From: Mycobacterium asiaticum DSM 44297
Lineage (GTDB): Bacteria > Actinomycetota > Actinomycetes > Mycobacteriales > Mycobacteriaceae
NCBI RefSeq assembly: GCF_000613245.1
Contig: NZ_HG964936.1
Span: forward strand, 1,454,815-1,518,814
Direction: 5' to 3'
DNA: 64,000 bases
Shown here: positions 37,683 to 46,627 of the stretch, piece by piece
Numbering within the stretch: the stretch's first letter is position 1
Layout: each line of letters opens with the position of its first letter
The notes under the pieces: generated by a model
The model's input: only the letters and a program-made list of their open reading frames with translations
Databases searched by the model: none
Told to the model about the DNA's origin: nothing
Program-made: the position numbers and the translations under genes

Positions 37683-38504
37683 ATGGGTGAACTCGACGAC
37701 ACCGTTGCCGTCATCACCGGCGCCGCGCGCGGCCAGGGACGCAGCCATGCCGTCGCGCTCGCCGAACAGGGCGCTGACATCATCGCCGTGGACATTTGCG
37801 CTGACATCGAAGCGATTCCGTACGCGCTGGGTACCAGCGCCAACCTCGACAAGACGGTACGGCTGGTCGAGGAGACCGGACGCAACGCGATACCCGTCGT
37901 CGCCGACGTGCGCGACCTTCAGCAGCTGCAGGCCGGGGTGCAGGCCGCTATCGATGAACTCGGCGATATCGACATCGTCATCGCCAACGCCGGTGTGGTT
38001 GCGATGGGCGACACCCAGATCGATTCCGAGCCGGTGTTCAACACGATTGTCGACACCAACCTCAAAGGAGTCTGGCACACAATGCTGGCCACGGTGCCCT
38101 CCATCATTCGCAAGGGCCGGGGCGGTTCGGTGGTCTTGATCAGTTCGTCGCAGGGCCTCACCGGGCGCGGCGGTGACGGCAGCGCGGCGATGTTCGCCTA
38201 TGCCGCATCCAAGCATGCGGTGGTGGGTTTGATGCGGTCGGCGGCGAACGCGTACGGGCCGCACAAGATCCGGGTCAACTCGATCCACCCGGGCGGAGTG
38301 GCGACGCCGATGATCATCAACGACTTCGTGATCAACCGGATGACGGAGAACCCCAACCCGGCGGTCACCCAGACGTTGTTGCCCGATGTGCCGCTGGTCG
38401 AAGCGCAGGACGTCACGGCCGCGGTGCTCTGGCTGGTCAGCCCCGGGGCGCGTTACGTGACGGGCGTCTCGATCCCTGTGGACGCCGGGCACGTCGCCAT
38501 GTGA
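37683..38504 (+). CDS. mycofactocin-coupled SDR family oxidoreductase
   Basis: 273 residues. The N-terminal GAARGQGRSHAVALAEQGADIIAVDIC (positions 14-40) is the signature of the mycofactocin-dependent SDR subfamily, whose NAD is non-exchangeable and recycled by the peptide-derived redox cofactor mycofactocin. The subfamily's insertion after DICADIEAIPYALGT is present. Catalytic residues are the Ser in LISSSQG and the Tyr/Lys in FAYAASKHA. The DGSAAMFAYAASKHAVVGLM segment is ordinary. It oxidises an unknown alcohol. It stands divergent to the SnoaL-like/sulfotransferase cluster and ends at a strong hairpin. Confidence 0.87.
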   Translation: MGELDDTVAVITGAARGQGRSHAVALAEQGADIIAVDICADIEAIPYALGTSANLDKTVRLVEETGRNAIPVVADVRDLQQLQAGVQAAIDELGDIDIVIANAGVVAMGDTQIDSEPVFNTIVDTNLKGVWHTMLATVPSIIRKGRGGSVVLISSSQGLTGRGGDGSAAMFAYAASKHAVVGLMRSAANAYGPHKIRVNSIHPGGVATPMIINDFVINRMTENPNPAVTQTLLPDVPLVEAQDVTAAVLWLVSPGARYVTGVSIPVDAGHVAM

Positions 38505-38517
38505 CGGTTCGCCAGAA

Positions 38518-38550
38518 ACACCGCCCGGCTCCGCGGAAGCCGGGCGGTGT
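38518..38550. terminator. hairpin terminator after mycofactocin-type SDR
   Basis: A perfect 13-bp stem: ACACCGCCCGGCT (38518-38530) and AGCCGGGCGGTGT (38538-38550), with a 7-nt loop. It lies between the convergent SDR and alpha/beta hydrolase stops and has no T-tract. Confidence 0.7.
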
Positions 38551-38561
38551 CGCATCAGTGC

Positions 38562-39389
38562 TCACTGACTCTGGTGAATCCCGTCATTCACCGAGCCGAT
38601 GCGCTGCTCGGCGAGCCAACCCAGCACGTCGTCGGCGATCTCGCGCCAGCCGTTGTCGACCACCAGGGAATGGCCGCGGTCGGCGTACTGCTTGAGGTCG
38701 GTGACCGCCGCCGAATCGCCGTACAACTTATATGCGGCGCGCGTCACGACATCGGGCACAGTGTGGTCCTGCTGTCCCGAAATGATCAGCAGCGGGCCGC
38801 GGGATGCGTTGGCGGTATTGACTTTCGCGGGCGAGTTCCGGTGGAAGTTCGCTGAAGCGGCTTCGAACAGCGGCCGGGCCGGGGAGGGGATGGTGTAGCG
38901 GTCATACAGCGCGTCGGACTCGGCCTCGTCGATGGCATTGCCGAAACCGTAACGGAACTGCCTGGCCGTCAACGACACTGCCCGTTTTTTGTTCAGCGGG
39001 TTGCCGAGAACCGGGAAACTGGAACGCAATTGGGCCAACGGAAGCGGCTTGACGCCTTTGATCTGGGCCGGGTCGATTGCGACGGCTGCGCGGGCGTAGC
39101 CCAGGTCGAGCAGTTTCTGCGCGATCAGGCCGCCGAACGAATGCCCGACGACGACCGGGGGCTCCGGCAGCGCTGCGGCGATTGCCGCGAAATGCTGCAC
39201 GACCGCGTCGATGCCGAAGTTGGCCACCCGTTCCGGATGCTCACGTGCCTCGGTGACGGTGGCGGGTTCGTTCGGCCAGCCGGGTGCGACGACGTCGTAT
39301 CCGTGCCGGGCGAACAGGTCCATCCAGGGCCGCCAGGAGTCGGCGTGCAACCACAGGCCGTGGATGAAGAGGACCGGAGTTTTGGACAT
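38562..39389 (-). CDS. alpha/beta hydrolase
   Basis: 275 residues from ATG 39389 (MSKTPVLFIHGLWLHADS), chosen over ATG 39416 because AAGGAG lies about 11 nt upstream. The oxyanion region HGLW, nucleophile motif GHSFGG (Ser, about 84-89), acidic SGQQDH and catalytic His in DRGHSLVVD complete the triad. The fold resembles lipases and haloperoxidase-like esterases. No signal peptide is visible, so it is cytosolic. It is transcribed like the LAL regulator upstream of it, 98 nt away, and could be its target. Confidence 0.85.
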   Translation of the reverse strand: MSKTPVLFIHGLWLHADSWRPWMDLFARHGYDVVAPGWPNEPATVTEAREHPERVANFGIDAVVQHFAAIAAALPEPPVVVGHSFGGLIAQKLLDLGYARAAVAIDPAQIKGVKPLPLAQLRSSFPVLGNPLNKKRAVSLTARQFRYGFGNAIDEAESDALYDRYTIPSPARPLFEAASANFHRNSPAKVNTANASRGPLLIISGQQDHTVPDVVTRAAYKLYGDSAAVTDLKQYADRGHSLVVDNGWREIADDVLGWLAEQRIGSVNDGIHQSQ

Positions 39390-39487
39390 TTCGCGTGTCT
39401 CCTTGGAGTGCGTCATTTTTGTTGGACGCTCATATCAACATCGCCGGTGCCAGGCCCGGATCTGTCGAATGACTTAACGCGGCAAAG

Positions 39488-42205
39488 TTAGGTATCCGAC
39501 TGCGCAGTCAAGTCGTCGAGGGCTTGACGGAGCCCGGCGCGCCGGGCGATGCCCAGCTTGGGGAAGATGCGGTACAAGTGCGCCCCGACGGTTCTGGGCG
39601 ACAGATACAGCCGGTCGGCGATCTCCCTGTTGCTCAAGCCCGCCGCCGCCAACTCCGCGATGCGCAGCTCCTGTGCGCTCAACTCTTCACCTTGCAGTCG
39701 TCGGGTGGTGGAGCCGGCCGCGCGCAACTCCGCGGCGGCGCGTTCGGCCCACGGTGCGGCGCCGATTTGGGCGAAAGACGACCGGGCCGCCTCGAGGACC
39801 GGTGCGGCATCTCGGTAGCGGCGTTGACGCCGCAGCCACATCCCGTAGGCCAATCGTATGCGTGTGTGTTCGAATGAAAACCGTTCGGCAGCAGGGTGTT
39901 TGGCCGCCTCGGCGAACTTGCGGTCCGCATCGTCGTCGGCGGCGGTCATCGCCGCGGCACCCGCGCACAGCAGCCCCAGCCGCGGCGAAATGTCGGGCAG
40001 CCCCAATGTCTGCGCCGCCGTCACGTGCCGGCGGGCATCGTCGATCCGGTCGACGTGCACGGCCGCTTCGACCAAGTCCATCAGCGTGTCGAGGGCGTGA
40101 TGTGAATAGTGCGGGATAACACCGGGCTCGGCAATCTCGGTCGCCGTCGCGTACGCGGCCTGGTAATCACCGTCGGCGAGCGCGCCGATCAATACGGCGC
40201 GTTGGCAGTAGCCCAGCAGTAAGCCCAAGCCCCGTGGCCTGGCCCAGGCCGCCACCGCCGCGGCGAGGTCCCGAGCGCGTGCCGTCTCACCCTTGCCGGC
40301 CGCGAGCAGCGCCGAGAACACCCGGAACTGCTGTTCGTAGGTCTCGTGCCGGTGCGTGACGGTCAACTCCAGCCCGCGACTGACCGTTTCTTCTGCCTGT
40401 TGCCACTGACCGGTCTCCATCTGGTCGAGCAGCAGCATGTGCAGCATCGTCATCGCGTTGGTGACCACACCGTCGTTTTGTTCGCGGTCGAACAGCTCGC
40501 GGATCACCGAGCGGAAATCCCCCAGCATCCCGGCGTAGAAACCGGCCACCGCCAGTCGCATCACGTCCCAAGGCTGCAGGTCGGAAAGCCGCAGCAGCTG
40601 GTCGGTTAGCCGCTGTTGGACCGTCTCGCCACGGTAGGCGAAATCGCCCCAGGCGTCTCGGTAGATCAGGGACAACGGGTCGATCCGGTGCGCCACCGAG
40701 TCGACGATTGCGTCGGTCTGATCCCAGCGGATCCGGTTGCCCGCGTACTGGCTGATCGCCAGCAGCACGTTGACCGCCCGGGTGAGCGTCGCGTCGTCGA
40801 GCGCGGCGACGGCGCCGGCGTCGCGTAGCGCTCCCATCAGGCGGCGATGACCAGCGACGACATCACCCTGCAAATACAGCTCTACGTAGGCCGCCGTCAT
40901 AGCGCTGTTGACGCGGCCGACGGCGCTGGCACCATCCGGCTGCTGCGACGCCAGCTCGACGGTGACCTCGAGCTGGCCCGCCTGGCCGGCGACGAACGCC
41001 GCCTCGGCCATCAGCTCCGCCCGGCGGGCGGGTCGCTTGCTCAGCTCCGCGGCCCTGCGCAGCAGTCCGACGGCCGACCTCGCCCCGCCGCGGCGAATGC
41101 TGAGCTCGGCGGCGTGTACAAGCTGGTCCGCGACCGTTTGGTCCGGATCCACGGTGGCCACCGACAGGTGCACCGCCCTGCGCAACGGGTCTTTGGTGCA
41201 CTGCGCAAGGTATGCATGGGCGGCCCGGCGCTCGTTGGGTGTGGCCTGCTGGATCACGGCGGTCCGGACCAGAGGATGGCGGAACACGGGCTCGCCGTCT
41301 GCACCTATGACCAGCAGTTCATGCTCGGTGGCGGCCTCAACGCCGCGCATGACGTAGCAGCCCGAGTGCGTGCCGCCAGCTCCGGCACCGTCGAGGGCAG
41401 CTCGCAGCAGCTCTTGGCGGGTGTGTTGGTCGAGGGGGCCGATTCGGGCACCGAAGATCGCCTGCAGACGGTCGCTCAGTGCGATCCCTGCCGGCGCGGT
41501 GCCATCCTCGGAGTGGCGCACCTGGCGAGGAAGCTCCTCGAGGGCGAGCGGATTGCCCGCCGCCTGCTCGAGCACCGCGCGCTCAGCAGAAACCGTCAAG
41601 GTGTCCGGAAGCGAGCGGAGGAACTCCCGCGCGGCCTGGTCGTCCAACCCGGCCACATCAAGGGTTCGCCATCCGGCGCGATTCAGGACCGTCGGCGTGT
41701 CCGAGCGGCACGCCGCAATGAGCCGAACGCCGGGTTGTCGCAGTCGCTGCGCCGCGATCGACACAACCGTCGCGCTCAACTCATCCAGCCAGTGCGCGTC
41801 GTCGACCACGATCAGGACCCGCTCCCTGCTGCCGGCGAGCGTCAGCACGTCGAGCAGGGCCGTGCCCATCGCCAGGGTCGACGGAGGATTGGCGGTGTCG
41901 TGCCCTAGAGCAGGGCCCAGGGCCGCCGCCGCATCCCCGCCGAGTTCGGCAACCAAGTCGCGATATGGCAGAACCAGCTGACTCAGCCCGGCCAGCGGAA
42001 TCGACGACTCGAACTGCACGCCCCGGACCTGCTGCACGCGCCATCCGGCTGCACGGGCCGTAGCAGCGATGACGTCGAGGAGGGCGGTTTTGCCGATGCC
42101 GGCGTCACCGCGCAGCATCATGGCCGCGTGTTCACCGTCCAGGAAGCGCCGCAACTCGGCGAACTCGCGGTCACGGCCGAACAGTCGGCGCGCAGCGGAA
42201 TCCAC
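39488..42205 (-). CDS. LuxR-family ATP-binding (LAL) transcriptional regulator
   Basis: 905 residues. An N-terminal STAND-type ATPase has Walker A RGDAGIGKTALLDV (about 33-46) and Walker B-like VLIVVDDAHWLDELS (about 128-142). A long helical, TPR-like sensor region follows (about 340-820), then a C-terminal GerE/LuxR helix-turn-helix (LSAQELRIAELAAAGLSNRE, then LYLSPRTVGAHLYRIFPKLG, about 842-900). LAL proteins usually activate neighbouring catabolic operons in response to a small inducer such as a sterol or sugar. The nearest candidates are the hydrolase directly downstream and the sulfotransferase/SDR cluster. Confidence 0.88.
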   Translation of the reverse strand: MDSAARRLFGRDREFAELRRFLDGEHAAMMLRGDAGIGKTALLDVIAATARAAGWRVQQVRGVQFESSIPLAGLSQLVLPYRDLVAELGGDAAAALGPALGHDTANPPSTLAMGTALLDVLTLAGSRERVLIVVDDAHWLDELSATVVSIAAQRLRQPGVRLIAACRSDTPTVLNRAGWRTLDVAGLDDQAAREFLRSLPDTLTVSAERAVLEQAAGNPLALEELPRQVRHSEDGTAPAGIALSDRLQAIFGARIGPLDQHTRQELLRAALDGAGAGGTHSGCYVMRGVEAATEHELLVIGADGEPVFRHPLVRTAVIQQATPNERRAAHAYLAQCTKDPLRRAVHLSVATVDPDQTVADQLVHAAELSIRRGGARSAVGLLRRAAELSKRPARRAELMAEAAFVAGQAGQLEVTVELASQQPDGASAVGRVNSAMTAAYVELYLQGDVVAGHRRLMGALRDAGAVAALDDATLTRAVNVLLAISQYAGNRIRWDQTDAIVDSVAHRIDPLSLIYRDAWGDFAYRGETVQQRLTDQLLRLSDLQPWDVMRLAVAGFYAGMLGDFRSVIRELFDREQNDGVVTNAMTMLHMLLLDQMETGQWQQAEETVSRGLELTVTHRHETYEQQFRVFSALLAAGKGETARARDLAAAVAAWARPRGLGLLLGYCQRAVLIGALADGDYQAAYATATEIAEPGVIPHYSHHALDTLMDLVEAAVHVDRIDDARRHVTAAQTLGLPDISPRLGLLCAGAAAMTAADDDADRKFAEAAKHPAAERFSFEHTRIRLAYGMWLRRQRRYRDAAPVLEAARSSFAQIGAAPWAERAAAELRAAGSTTRRLQGEELSAQELRIAELAAAGLSNREIADRLYLSPRTVGAHLYRIFPKLGIARRAGLRQALDDLTAQSDT

Positions 42206-42276
42206 AGCAGGATTATCGCGCCTGCCGGCGGAATCGTCGGACGGTCAGAGCGGGGCCCGAAACGTCAGCCGCAACG

Positions 42277-42471
42277 TCAGCCGCGGGTCACCTTGCCGGC
42301 CTTGATGCACGAGGTGCACACGTTGAGCCGCTGCTTGTTGCCGCCGGGACGGGTCACGGCGTGCACGGTCTGGACGTTGGGGTTCCACCGGCGGCTGGTG
42401 CGGCGGTGGGAGTGCGACACCGACTTACCGAAGCCGGGGCCTTTCCCGCAGATATCGCACACAGCGGCCAT
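42277..42471 (-). CDS. rpmB: 50S ribosomal protein L28
   Basis: 64 residues, starting MAAVCDICGKGPGFGKSVSH and ending RLNVCTSCIKAGKVTRG. The two CxxC pairs make this the zinc-containing (C+) form, as opposed to the zinc-free paralogues made under zinc limitation in mycobacteria. GAGGAG lies 8 nt before the ATG. It is divergent from the FakA-like gene. Confidence 0.95.
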   Translation of the reverse strand: MAAVCDICGKGPGFGKSVSHSHRRTSRRWNPNVQTVHAVTRPGGNKQRLNVCTSCIKAGKVTRG

Positions 42472-42673
42472 GGTTCGAACTCCTCAAGTCTGTCTGGGGC
42501 CCGGCGACGCCTCGTGGGTCTGCCGAACGAGCCGGAATAGCCCAGGCTAGCCCAGGCCGTCCCAGGATACCGACTGTGGTCGTCAACCACCAAAACGGCA
42601 CCGCGCCGAACAGCGCGATCACCTGTGCTGTCGCAGCCGGTCGCTAGGCTCGTGTGCCGGTGCGGACCGAGGC

Positions 42674-42679
42674 TACGCT
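42674..42679 (+). promoter_or_regulatory. -10 box TACGCT before FakA-like gene
   Basis: TACGCT would start transcription near 42686, 13 nt before ATG 42699. A second box, TAGGCT at 42645-42650, would start near 42657, too late for GTG 42654. Both favour a start downstream of 42654. Confidence 0.4.
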
Positions 42680-42698
42680 GGCGCGCAATCGGGGCCCC

Positions 42699-44402
42699 AT
42701 GAGCGGCAGAGGAGGTGGGGTCGGGTTGAGTACTTCGGATCGTCCGTTGGACGGCCTGGCCCTGCGAGACTGGGCGCACACGGTGGTCAGTGACCTGATC
42801 ACGCACATTGACGAGATCAACCGGCTGAACGTGTTCCCGGTCGCCGACTCCGACACCGGGGCGAACATGCTGTTCACCATGCGTGCGGCGCTGGCCGAAG
42901 CCGATGCGGGCGACGTCGCCGGCGTCGTCGACGTCGCTGGTGTCGCGGCGGCGCTCTCGGCGGGGGCAGTCAAGGGCGCCCGCGGGAATTCCGGGGTCAT
43001 CCTCTCGCAAATCCTGCTCGGCATCGCCGACGTCACCGGGAACGTGGTCGCCGAATCCGGTGGCCAGCTGACCGTGATCGACGCCGCGACCTTCGGCTCC
43101 GCCCTGTGGCGTGGTCTCGACCTGATCGTCGCGTCCATGGGCGGTGAGGAGGTGCCGGGAACCATCGTCTCGGTGCTGCGAGCGGCCGCCATGGCCGTCG
43201 AGCAGTGCGCCGCCGCCGGCGAGACGCTCGCCCGCGCGGTTATCGACGCCGGCGACGCGGCGGTGGTCGCGCTGGAACGAACCCCCGAGCAGCTCGACGT
43301 GCTCGCCGACGCCGGTGTGGTGGACGCCGGGGGCCGCGGCCTGCTGGTCCTGCTCGATGCGCTGCGATCGACGATCACCGGACACGCCCCCGCGCGGCCA
43401 GTCTACGAGCCGTCACCGGCGGCACAGCAGGCCGACCCCGGGACGCGGCGGCCGGCTCCGCAATTCGAGGTGATGTACCTGCTGGCCGAGTGCGCTGCCG
43501 AGGCCGCGGACACGCTCCGGGAACGGCTCGGCGAGCTCGGGGATTCGGTGGCGATCGCGGCCGCGCCCGAGCATCGCTACTCGGTGCACGTGCACACCGA
43601 CGACGCGGGCGCGGCGATCGAGGCGGGCCTGGCCGCCGGACGGCCCAGCCGGATCGTGGTTTCCGCGCTGAGCGCCGGCATCTCCGGCCTGGGCGCCGGC
43701 AGCTGGACCCGCGACCGTGCGGTGCTGGCCGTCGTCGACGGAGATGGCGCCGATGAGCTGTTCGCCGGTGAAGGCGCCTTCGTGCTTCGGCCGGGACCCG
43801 ACCAGGATCCGGAAGCTGCCGTGGGCATCAGTGCCCACCAACTGGTGCGCGCCGTCGTGGACACCGGCGCCGCCCAGGTGATGGTGCTGCCAAACGGGTA
43901 TGTCGCTGCCGAGGAGCTGGTCGCCGGTTGCACCGCGGCGATCGGCTGGGGAGTCGACGTGGTCCCGGTGCCTACCGCGTCGATGGTCCAGGGGCTGGCG
44001 GCGCTGGCCGTGCACGACCCCGGTCGCCAAGCCGTCGATGACGGCTACACGATGGCCCGGGCCGCGGGCGGCGCCCGGCACGGATCGGTGCGGATCGCCA
44101 CCGAGACCGCCTTGACCTGGGCAGGCACCTGCAAGCCGGGGGACGGTCTGGGCATCGCCGGCGACGAAGTGCTGATTGTGGCGGAGGATGCCGCGGCGGC
44201 GGCGATTGGCCTGCTCGACCTGCTGTTGGCTTCCGGTGGCGATCTGGTGACGGTCCTGGAGGGCGCCGCGCTGGACGGCGACGATGCCGAGGCCATCCAG
44301 ACCGTGCTGGAAGGCCACATGCACGATCGCCATCCGGGCAGCGAGTTGATGGTCTACCGCACCGGCCACCGTGGTGACGTGCTGCTGATCGGGGTGGAGT
44401 AG
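42699..44402 (+). CDS. DAK2/FakA-like fatty acid kinase
   Basis: About 567 residues from ATG 42699. An N-terminal DhaL/DAK2 kinase domain (about 15-205) carries INRLNVFPVADSDTGANMLF with the Mg-binding Asp residues and GARGNSGVILSQIL. The C-terminal DegV-like domain (about 250-560) ends in the family signature DRHPGSELMVYRTGH. FakA phosphorylates fatty acids bound to FakB. The start is uncertain: GTG 42654 extends it, while TTG 42726 has the best Shine-Dalgarno (GGAGGT). In M. tuberculosis I recall the region annotated as two ORFs (Rv2975c and Rv2974c); here it is one intact frame. It overlaps recG by one base. Confidence 0.85.
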   Translation: MSGRGGGVGLSTSDRPLDGLALRDWAHTVVSDLITHIDEINRLNVFPVADSDTGANMLFTMRAALAEADAGDVAGVVDVAGVAAALSAGAVKGARGNSGVILSQILLGIADVTGNVVAESGGQLTVIDAATFGSALWRGLDLIVASMGGEEVPGTIVSVLRAAAMAVEQCAAAGETLARAVIDAGDAAVVALERTPEQLDVLADAGVVDAGGRGLLVLLDALRSTITGHAPARPVYEPSPAAQQADPGTRRPAPQFEVMYLLAECAAEAADTLRERLGELGDSVAIAAAPEHRYSVHVHTDDAGAAIEAGLAAGRPSRIVVSALSAGISGLGAGSWTRDRAVLAVVDGDGADELFAGEGAFVLRPGPDQDPEAAVGISAHQLVRAVVDTGAAQVMVLPNGYVAAEELVAGCTAAIGWGVDVVPVPTASMVQGLAALAVHDPGRQAVDDGYTMARAAGGARHGSVRIATETALTWAGTCKPGDGLGIAGDEVLIVAEDAAAAAIGLLDLLLASGGDLVTVLEGAALDGDDAEAIQTVLEGHMHDRHPGSELMVYRTGHRGDVLLIGVE

Positions 44403-46627
44403 TGGCCACGCTCGACGATCGGCTCGACTACCTGTTGACCGACAAGACGATCAAACTCCTCGACGAGGAGTTCGGCATCTGCACCGTCGGTGAACTGCTC
44501 CGGCATTACCCCCGCAGCTACTTCGAGGGCGCGTCCCGGCTCGGCGCCGAGGACCAGCGCCCGGAACCCGGCGAGCACATCACAATCGTCGACGTCATCA
44601 CCGCCACCGCGACCGGGTGGATGCGACAGAAGGGGCCGAAAGGCAAGCCGAGGCAATGGCTGCGCATCACGCTCGGCAGCGGCCGCGGCAAGGTGACCGC
44701 CACCTTCTTCAACGCGGATTACCTCAAGCGGGACCTCACCGAGCACACCAAGGTGATGCTGTCCGGCGAGGTCGGTTACTACAAAGGCGCCATGCAGCTG
44801 ACCCACCCGGCGTTCCTGCTGATGGACAAGCCCGGTAAGAACCGCGGCACCAATTCGCTGCGTAACATCGCCGACGCGTCGCAGGCCGTCAGCGGCGAGG
44901 TCGCGATGTCGGAGTTCGAGCGCCGGTCATACCCGATCTATCCGGCCAGCACCAAGCTGCAGAGTTGGGACATTTACCGCTGTGTGCGGCAGGTCGTCGA
45001 CATGCTGGATCCGGTCGCGGATCCGTTGCCCGCGGACCTGCGCGCCGAGCTCGGCCTGATCTCCGAGGACCAGGCACTGCGCGACATTCACCTCGCCGAG
45101 GAACCCACCGAGCGCGAGCGTGCGCGCGAGCGTCTCACCTTCGACGAAGCCGTCGGACTGCAGTGGGCGCTGGTGTGCCGCAGGCACGGCGAGTTGTCCG
45201 AGTCGGGGCCCCCAGCCCCGCCGCGGCCCGATGGTCTGGCGGCCGAGCTGCTGCGGCGGCTGCCGTTCTCGCTGACGGTGGGACAGCGTGAAGTGCTCGA
45301 TGTGCTGTCCGACGGGTTGGCCAGCACCCGTCCACTCAACCGCCTGCTGCAGGGCGAAGTGGGCTCGGGCAAGACCATCGTCGCGGTGCTGGCCATGCTG
45401 CAGCTGGTCGACGCGGGTTATCAGTGCGCGCTCTTGGCGCCCACCGAAGTGCTTGCCGCACAACACCTGCGTTCGATCACCGACGTGCTGGGGCCGTTGG
45501 CGATGGCGGGCCAGCTGGGCGGTGCCGACAACGCGACCAGCGTGGCATTGCTCACCGGGTCGATGTCGGCGGCGCAAAAGAAGCGGATCCGCGCGCAGAT
45601 CGGCAGCGGGCAGGCCGGCATCGTGGTCGGTACCCACGCGCTGCTGCAGGACGCCGTGGAATTTCACAACCTGGGCATGGTGGTCGTCGACGAGCAACAC
45701 CGCTTTGGTGTCGAGCAGCGAGATCGCTTGCGCGCCAAGGCGCATGCCGGGATCACGCCGCACCTACTGGTGATGACCGCGACGCCCATTCCGCGCACCG
45801 TCGCGCTCACCGTCTACGGCGACCTGGAAACACTGACGCTGCGCGAACTTCCGCGCGGACGTCAGCCGATCAACACCCAGGTGATCTATGCGTGGGACAA
45901 GCCGGCCTGGCTCGAACGCGCGTGGCGACGCATCCACGAGGAAGTCGCCGCGGGTCGGCAGGTCTACGTGGTGGCGCCCCGGATCGATGAGAACGACAAC
46001 GCCGGCGAAGAGGGCGGCACCAAGCCGGCAATCACCGCCGAGGGACTTTTCCAGCGGTTGCGCGCCGGAGAACTCGCCGGGCTGCGGCTGGCGCTGATGC
46101 ACGGACGGTTGTCGAGCGACGAGAAGGATGCTGCGATGGCGGCCTTCCGGGCTGGCGAGGTCGATGTGCTGGTGTGCACCACCGTCATCGAGGTCGGCGT
46201 CGACGTCCCCAACGCCACCGTGATGCTGATCATGGACGCCGACCGGTTCGGCATCAGCCAACTGCACCAACTGCGCGGGCGGATCGGACGGGGCGAGCAT
46301 GCCAGCCTGTGTCTGCTGGTGAGTTGGGTGTCGCCGGACTCACCGGCCAGTCGGAGACTGAATGCGGTGGCGGCGACCATGGACGGATTCACCCTCGCCG
46401 ACCTCGACCTGGACGAGCGTAAGGAAGGAGATGTGTTGGGCCGCAACCAGTCCGGCAGGCCGATCACCTTGCGGCTGCTGTCACTGGCCAAGCACCTCGC
46501 CTATATCGAGGCGGCCCGGGAATTCTGTGTCCGAGCGCACGGCGAAAACCCGGGAGATCCCGGATTGAATTCTTTGGCAGCGCATTTCGTCACAGACGAT
46601 CGCGTCGAATACTTGGACAAGTCGTGA
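44402..46627 (+). CDS. recG: ATP-dependent DNA helicase RecG
   Basis: 741 residues; reverses stalled forks and processes branched DNA. The N-terminal wedge/OB domain (about 1-230) includes GEHITIVDVITATATGW. The SF2 helicase core has Walker A LQGEVGSGKTIVAVLAM (about 316-332), the Walker B-type box VVVDEQHRFGVEQRDRLR and motif III MTATPIPRT. Motif VI is HQLRGRIGRGEHASLCLL (about 620). GTG 44402 shares a base with the preceding TAG. It overlaps the next gene by 4 nt. Confidence 0.95.
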   Translation: MATLDDRLDYLLTDKTIKLLDEEFGICTVGELLRHYPRSYFEGASRLGAEDQRPEPGEHITIVDVITATATGWMRQKGPKGKPRQWLRITLGSGRGKVTATFFNADYLKRDLTEHTKVMLSGEVGYYKGAMQLTHPAFLLMDKPGKNRGTNSLRNIADASQAVSGEVAMSEFERRSYPIYPASTKLQSWDIYRCVRQVVDMLDPVADPLPADLRAELGLISEDQALRDIHLAEEPTERERARERLTFDEAVGLQWALVCRRHGELSESGPPAPPRPDGLAAELLRRLPFSLTVGQREVLDVLSDGLASTRPLNRLLQGEVGSGKTIVAVLAMLQLVDAGYQCALLAPTEVLAAQHLRSITDVLGPLAMAGQLGGADNATSVALLTGSMSAAQKKRIRAQIGSGQAGIVVGTHALLQDAVEFHNLGMVVVDEQHRFGVEQRDRLRAKAHAGITPHLLVMTATPIPRTVALTVYGDLETLTLRELPRGRQPINTQVIYAWDKPAWLERAWRRIHEEVAAGRQVYVVAPRIDENDNAGEEGGTKPAITAEGLFQRLRAGELAGLRLALMHGRLSSDEKDAAMAAFRAGEVDVLVCTTVIEVGVDVPNATVMLIMDADRFGISQLHQLRGRIGRGEHASLCLLVSWVSPDSPASRRLNAVAATMDGFTLADLDLDERKEGDVLGRNQSGRPITLRLLSLAKHLAYIEAAREFCVRAHGENPGDPGLNSLAAHFVTDDRVEYLDKS

